From: Paraspadella gotoi
Taxonomy: Eukaryota > Chaetognatha
Direction: 5' to 3'
Length of the DNA stretch: 64,000 bases
NCBI GenBank assembly: GCA_051294375.1
Contig: CM119265.1
Coordinates: 20,054,509-20,118,508, forward strand
The translations under genes and the position numbers were made by a program. The notes under the pieces are model-generated. The model was not told the origin of the DNA. It worked only from the letters and a program-made list of their open reading frames with translations, and did not search any database. Below, one piece after another: positions 59,186 to 64,000 of this stretch; positions within the stretch are counted from its first letter, which is position 1, and every line of letters starts with the position of its first letter.

Positions 59186-60662
59186 CCAATTTAGTCACGA
59201 AAGCACCTTGACCGGGCTTTGAAGGAATGACTGACTTCGCGAAATCGAAGTCACGAGGAGAGTAGAAAACTTTTTCTAAACTGGAAAGGAACTGATCTAG
59301 TCCCCGTTTCTTGACCAGCGCCACTGCGCAGCCTCCCCATCCAGCGCCGGTCAAACGCGCCCCATAGCAGAGCAAACCAAGATCCGGCGAGTCGACTTTC
59401 CGGCAGGCTTCCACCAACTCGTCTAGCTCTGCACAGCTGCAATGGTATGCGTCGCGGCAGCTGGCATGGCTTTCGTTCATCAAAGCTCCCAGCCGTCGAA
59501 AACGGTCCTCGTCGTCGTCGCCCGAGCCACTCGTCTCGTCACAGACGGCCTGGAACCTGTCCACACGCGCAGCTTCAGAAAAAACGTGGGCGGCGCGATC
59601 GCGTAGCGCGAAGGTCCGTACGTGCCTCGTGTTGGGAGTCAAGCATTTCGTATCGAAATCCGTTTCGCTCGTTTCCATCGCCGCCATAACTTCATTTTTT
59701 CCGTAAGGAATATCACGGAAGATGTCGTCAACGAGGCGCAGCATGTCGTCTGAGCTCGCTCCGCATGCAGTTTGCACGTTCTTAAGCTTGGTCATTTCGA
59801 ACCAACCCTCCAAGCGGCAGTGCTTGGCGAGCATCCTCGCCGCGAGCCGACACTCGACAACGCGCACGTTAAAGTCGGCAAAGGCGGCTTTGTTGGCGAC
59901 GACGCACGAGTTGGCGACCACAAAGACGGCACCGTCCTTTCCGTCTTCACTGCCTTTTGGCAGGACCACGTCCGTCACGGCCAAAGGATCGAAATCGACC
60001 CTTTTGGCTTTTCCTTCTTCGGCCAAGAAACAAATGGCTTGATCCATCCCTCCACCCTGAGTGCCGATGTACCGCTCCGACCTTTTGCAAAGATCTGCTA
60101 ACCAATGTCGGTCTATGACCACGCCCTCGGGATCCCTCCAGTCCTGAGCCCCGGAAGCAGCGTTGGCCCAAAGGGTCACCAAGGAGCCGCAACATACCAT
60201 GGCGGAGGAGGAAGATAACCCGGCGCTAGGGGGAATATTCCCGTCCACCATCACCCTGAAGCCGACCGAAGCCTTCAGTCCGAGCGCTTCCAACACGCCT
60301 CGAAAACCACAGATGAAGTAGTGGTACCAGGAGGGCCCCTCCTCGCCAAACTCGATGGAGGGGGCGACATTTTTGGATAAACTAACTTCCGGATATCGGT
60401 TCGCATCGACATTGGAAAGCGTGACGAGATCTGAATCTGGGACTAGCGACGCCGCCATAACGACGTCCCGCTCGATGGCCATAGGCAGCACCGAGTAGCC
60501 ACAGTAGTCGATGTGCTCACCCACAAGGTTGACGCGCCCCGGAGCCCGGGCCACGAAATGCGGACGATCGTCGGAGAAGCGAGTCGTGAAAGCAGCGACG
60601 ACAGACTGTAGTCGTACGCGCAATGACACGTCTAATTGGGAAGAGTCTCGAAACAAATCCAT
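59181..60662 (-). CDS. GALK2: N-acetylgalactosamine kinase (GHMP kinase family)
   Basis: A cytosolic kinase that phosphorylates GalNAc at C1 (weakly galactose) with ATP. One uninterrupted frame of 493 residues carries all GHMP motifs: the sugar-binding signature GRVNLVGEHIDYCGYSVLP (42-60), the ATP loop DGNIPPSAGLSSSSAM (about 150-165) and LTGAGWGGCAVALV near 435. SERYIGTQGGGMDQAICFLA, VFVVANSC and LMNESHASCRDAYHCSC follow GALK2 (SERYIGTEGGGMDQ, LMNQSHMSCRDMYECSC) rather than the shorter GALK1. Human GALK2 has 458 residues. The first ATG, MDLFRDSSQL, gives a normal N-terminus. Its neighbours have 3-11 exons, so the absence of introns is notable. It starts 310 bp after the MSRA stop. Confidence 0.94.
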   Translation of the reverse strand: MDLFRDSSQLDVSLRVRLQSVVAAFTTRFSDDRPHFVARAPGRVNLVGEHIDYCGYSVLPMAIERDVVMAASLVPDSDLVTLSNVDANRYPEVSLSKNVAPSIEFGEEGPSWYHYFICGFRGVLEALGLKASVGFRVMVDGNIPPSAGLSSSSAMVCCGSLVTLWANAASGAQDWRDPEGVVIDRHWLADLCKRSERYIGTQGGGMDQAICFLAEEGKAKRVDFDPLAVTDVVLPKGSEDGKDGAVFVVANSCVVANKAAFADFNVRVVECRLAARMLAKHCRLEGWFEMTKLKNVQTACGASSDDMLRLVDDIFRDIPYGKNEVMAAMETSETDFDTKCLTPNTRHVRTFALRDRAAHVFSEAARVDRFQAVCDETSGSGDDDEDRFRRLGALMNESHASCRDAYHCSCAELDELVEACRKVDSPDLGLLCYGARLTGAGWGGCAVALVKKRGLDQFLSSLEKVFYSPRDFDFAKSVIPSKPGQGAFVTKLE

Positions 60663-60971
60663 CTGGATACTAGAGTTAAAAACTTTTTTTCCTTGTTAAA
60701 ATTATAAAATTTCAAATTTTTGACAAGTGTATAGAAATGATTAGAGATAATTAAGACTAGATGTAGGGCACGAACTTCTGATAATTCTTCTTGACTAGAA
60801 TGAATAAATGCAACAAATGAATCTTTCTTGGCTTTCTACTAAAGTCAGAAATAAGTACAGAAAATGTATTTATTACCTATTATTTTGGGTAAATAAATAT
60901 TGCCAGCTACTTTAAATAAATCACAGAAACTGGTTGCAAAGGAGACTATTCCAGCAATAGGCAAACAAAGA

Positions 60972-61884
60972 TCAGTCCACGCAATGAACGCCTGTTCCTC
61001 GCATGCTGCAATATCCTCCGGGATTTGTGTACAAGTATTGTTGGTGGTAGTGTTCCGCATAAAAAAAGGGGGTCTCCGCTGCCGGTCGAATCTCCGTCGT
61101 GATCCTGCCCTTGAATTTCTTGTCAAGTTCTTTTTGATACTTGGCTTTTGTCTCCTCAGCTTCACGTAGATGAACCTCCGTGTCGGTATAAATGCACGAC
61201 CTGGGTCGAGTAGCCTAACTTTTAAACTGATCATTCAAAAAAAATATTCACATGTCCAAAACACCTGTATTGCGTTCCTCTGTCGTTTCCTTGCCTCATC
61301 CCCTGAGTAGGGTCGTGCGATTCCCAAAATATTTTTAACAAATCGCGGAAAGAGACTTGGGCCGGTTTAAATACAACGCGGACAACCTCTGCGTGATTGG
61401 TGCTTTCAGAGCAGACTTGGTGATAAGTGGGATTAATGGTATACCCACCGGCATAGCCAACCTGAAGCAATTGACCAAATATTACGCCTTCTGTTCGACT
61501 GATTACATAAATAATGGAAAAAAAATTGCTCACATCACAGTTCCTCTTTCAACGGTTAATGACCATTTTGTTTCTTGAAGTTCAAACCTGCGTGGAGAAA
61601 ACGCCCTCTGTTTGCCAAAACTTGCGCTCGGCACCCCAAAAACAGCCCATGCCGAAAATTACTATCTCTGTATCGTCAGGGAAAGGTTCCCGAGTGGTAG
61701 TTCCAAGGGCTAAATGTTTCTCGGGTACAGTAACAGGGGTAGAATTGTGGGGGTCACACTCCCGGTCGGGGAGGAGATTAGAGTTCCCCATAACTGTCGA
61801 CGAAAGAATGGACAATTTAAACGCTTCTTTTAAAAATGGGGAGATTGTGCTCCCGCTGGAAAAACGACGAAATATAATGCTCAT
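60972..61884 (-). CDS. MSRA: peptide methionine-S-sulfoxide reductase
   Basis: This enzyme reduces methionine-S-sulfoxide in proteins with thioredoxin. Three exons (61884-61588, 61461-61265, 61200-60972) join in phase to 240 residues. The catalytic motif is [16 protein letters not shown] with Cys81. [30 protein letters not shown] and [18 protein letters not shown] are family-invariant blocks. [12 protein letters not shown] and [12 protein letters not shown] supply the substrate-site residues and the resolving cysteines. The first 70 residues ([20 protein letters not shown]) are Ser/Arg-rich and could be a mitochondrial targeting sequence. A polyadenylation signal AATAAA is at 60869-60874, about 98 bp after the stop. 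The second exon starts at the typical V-G-Y-A-G-G junction. Confidence 0.95.
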
Positions 61885-62262
61885 CTGAAAACGATACGTA
61901 CAAAGAATTAAATTTTTATATAATTTGCATGAAGTTCTCTGTCAGTGAAAATTGTACAAGCATTGACGCCAATTTTATACAAAAAGTCACAGATGAAATA
62001 AATTTACTAGTAATTTAACGACGCAATAAAATATCAACTTACCATTAATTGGTAAAATAATTGAAAACAATATATGTATTTTATCTTAATATCTTTAAAA
62101 AAAAACACATAATTATAATCAATTAGTAAATTATTCGAGAGATAAATGAAGGAAAACAAAAAAAATTATACAAATTATTAACTTTTTGGAAAATCCTTTG
62201 ATTTTTAATCTTTAAAAGCATCAAGCAATAGCTATATTAATTTATTATTTTTATAGTGGTTG
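61885..62262. other. AT-rich intergenic sequence upstream of MSRA
   Basis: About 380 bp between the MSRA start and the TRIM. It is very AT-rich with no gene seen, and presumably contains the MSRA promoter. Confidence 0.5.
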
Positions 62263-63819
62263 TAGGGCAACAGCCGGGTTGCCTGTGATGCCCGTTGGGA
62301 TGGGGCATCTCACTGTTGGCTTTGGGGGCTTCCGACCCTCGGTGACGCCTCCAGTCACTGGCGCGGTTACCCTAGGATGGTCTCGCTTTGCCAACGCAGA
62401 GGGAAGTCATTAGGACTGTGGATGGAACACTACGCCTGGGATGGTGTGTTTCCCCTATGAGCCAATGGAATTGGCTGAAGGATAGTGGACGTGAGGCGTG
62501 TGAAAATACCGCCACAGGATCCCCTGTTAGAACGATGGAGTCGTGCCACACGAGGGGGAGGGCTAGCTAGACCCGGCCCCTCCGACTTCTTAAAGCTGGA
62601 TCTTCTGTTGAGCTTGTAACCAAAAATCCGGGATAAGCCGCGCAACAAGGCGAACGGATCTTGGTAAGGTTTGTCGCCTTACAAGGCCGACCAAGTTCCA
62701 AGCAGCGGCCAAGCCTTTGCTTCGTGGAAAAGCTGGGTTGAAGATCACGGATAAAATATTTTTGTGAAAGGAACAATATAGCTTCACAGTCAAGCTGAAC
62801 CAATGGCTATCATGACAGCGTGACTGCTGATGGACGGGTTGTGGTCACGAATCCACAGTGCCTCAGAATCAACCCGATAGACAATGGGTTAATGAAGCGA
62901 CACTCCAGAGAAAAGAGTGTTTGAACTGTCGACCACTAGGGGTGTTCTCCACACGAAGATGGATAGGACGATGCACCACTGTTGGAGGGTGATTGTTGTG
63001 GGCGATGCCGGCGGGCGCCGGCCGGGCTTGAGAAGCACGAGACCCTCTAACGTATGAACCACAATGTCAGTTAACCACACGGCGGCACGGTCGACCACAA
63101 TGTTGCCCACAGTATAGGATCTGCGAATATGAATACACAAGAGACGGGGACGCCAACTAGATTAGGACACACACTCGAACACGTACTTTCTATGATAATA
63201 AACACGATGCTCACAGAACTGAAAGGGAACAAGTAATGAATGAACAGTGAATATCAATGAATATAAATATGAATATCACATGTCGGAAAGTTCAGAGTCT
63301 TTGGAGATTCCTCTTCACGATTCCGTCTCCATCACCCCGGGCCAAGACATCACTCAGGTTCCTTAAGCCTGAGAGGTGTCTAACAAGACTGTTACCATAG
63401 TGGGAAAGAGAGAGAGCGCGCAAGTTGTGAAGGCATAGGCGTTTGTCGTAGCGTACCCCAGGGGCATAGGCGTTTGTCGTAGCATACCCGAAGTCGGCAG
63501 GGAATAGGCGTTTGTTGTAGCGTACCCTGAGAAGGTTGCGTGTTCGATAGTAGGGCTCATCACTTATGGCAACAGCCGGGTTGCCTGTGATGCCCGTTGG
63601 GATGGGGCATCTCACTGTTGGCTTTGGGGGCTTCCGACCCTCAGTGACGCCTCCAGTCACTGGCGCGGTTACCCTAGGATGGTCTCGCTTTGCCAACGCA
63701 GAGGGAAGTCATTAGGACTGTGGATGGAACACTACGCCTGGGATGGTGTGTTTCCCCTCTGAGCGAATGGATTTGGCTGAAGGATGGTGGACGTGAGTCG
63801 GTGTGAATATACTGCCACA
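62263..63819 (-). mobile_element. longer miniature LTR retroelement (TRIM), non-autonomous
   Basis: Direct repeats of 254 and 255 bp (62263-62516 and 63565-63819) flank 1048 bp. GTTG duplications border the element (62259-62262 and 63820-63823). The left LTR begins TAGGGC, a one-base variant of TATGGC. The interior end next to the right LTR (63341-63564) matches the whole interior of the 35 kb copy, including the three-unit GGCATAGGCGTTTGTCGTAG-type array at 63430-63530. The remaining interior has no frame over about 85 codons and no gag or pol motif. Read on the minus strand, the 35 kb primer-site TGGTGAGCCC is here TGATGAGCCC. The element needs proteins supplied by another retroelement. Confidence 0.82.
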
Positions 63820-63896
63820 GTTGTATCAATTTCATTAAAATATAAATTAAAAAAGAATAATATACAATTTATGGTTCCAAATGGAACCGGGATTCT

Positions 63897-64000
63897 TCAT
63901 GCATGGTTCTTCCCCACCAACAAAGTGAGCATCTGCTCTGCAAACGCGACATCTCCCGAGAGAAAAACGAAAGAGGAAACCTCCTCTTCCCCGCCTTCTC
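63897..64000 (-). CDS. candidate 3'-terminal exon of an unidentified gene
   Basis: The minus strand from the window edge reads an open frame, EEVSSFVFLSGDVAFAEQ followed by MLTLLVGKNHA, then TGA at 63897-63899. The amphipathic, protein-like composition and the position upstream of the co-directional MSRA suggest the end of another minus-strand gene. I do not recognise the family, and 100 bp is too little to be sure. Confidence 0.35.
   Translation of the reverse strand, partial: EGGEEEVSSFVFLSGDVAFAEQMLTLLVGKNHA

Noticed and set aside
62889-63140. Protein encoded by the TRIM interior
   Set aside because: It is a short frame with no retroelement motif, and it is absent from the shorter mobile copy.

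Overview
The window is animal nuclear DNA. It has intron-dense genes with canonical GT-AG introns, many (GA)n/(CT)n microsatellites and two 25-N assembly gaps. It encodes metazoan-type proteins: a SYT14/16-like synaptotagmin, a Ly6/quiver-like protein, NUP88, Tat-SF1, mitochondrial RNA polymerase and GALK2. I could not place the organism below Metazoa. Short introns and intergenic gaps of about 170-310 bp suggest a compact invertebrate genome.

Layout. (1) 1-11.2 kb is repeat-rich and poorly assembled. A 2.1 kb direct duplication (1-2095 and 7011-9079) flanks the first gap, a frame-broken candidate minus-strand gene and a 27-bp satellite. (2) 11.2-27.9 kb is an inverted repeat of about 8.2 kb per arm, converging on the second gap. 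It carries the same synaptotagmin gene twice. Only the right copy (minus strand) has the transmembrane first exon at 28.6-28.9 kb. Different small indels in each copy point to assembly error rather than two genes. (3) 29-34.8 kb has no gene I can support. (4) 34.86-36.68 kb holds the last two exons of a plus-strand Ly6-like gene. Its intron contains a TA-flanked foldback MITE, which in turn contains a miniature LTR element. (5) 37.9-61.9 kb is a tight array of seven minus-strand genes: MSRA, GALK2, POLRMT, UQCC6, a KCTD7-like BTB gene, NUP88 and HTATSF1 (in order of transcription). All were reconstructed exon by exon with consistent reading phase. (6) 62.3-63.8 kb is a longer copy of the miniature LTR element. 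The last 100 bp look like the 3'-terminal exon of another minus-strand gene.

The most interesting observation is a family of miniature retroelements at 35.1, 43.5, 46.4-47.6, 54.8 and 62.3-63.8 kb. Their 246-255 bp terminal repeats or solo units begin T(A/G)TGGC and end GCCA(C/T)A, or the reverse complement. Four copies have perfect 4-bp target-site duplications (GTAC, ATAC, ATAT, GTTG). The terminal unit contains a tRNA-like Pol III promoter; in the 43.5 kb and 46.4 kb copies the A and B boxes sit at exact tRNA spacing. This looks like an animal counterpart of plant Cassandra TRIMs, whose LTRs carry 5S rRNA promoters. One copy has a palindromic MITE inserted precisely at its A box, with an 8-bp duplication.

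The seven-gene array mixes mitochondrial functions (POLRMT, UQCC6, probably MSRA) with nuclear pore, splicing and sugar-kinase genes. The spacing makes shared or polycistronic transcription worth testing.
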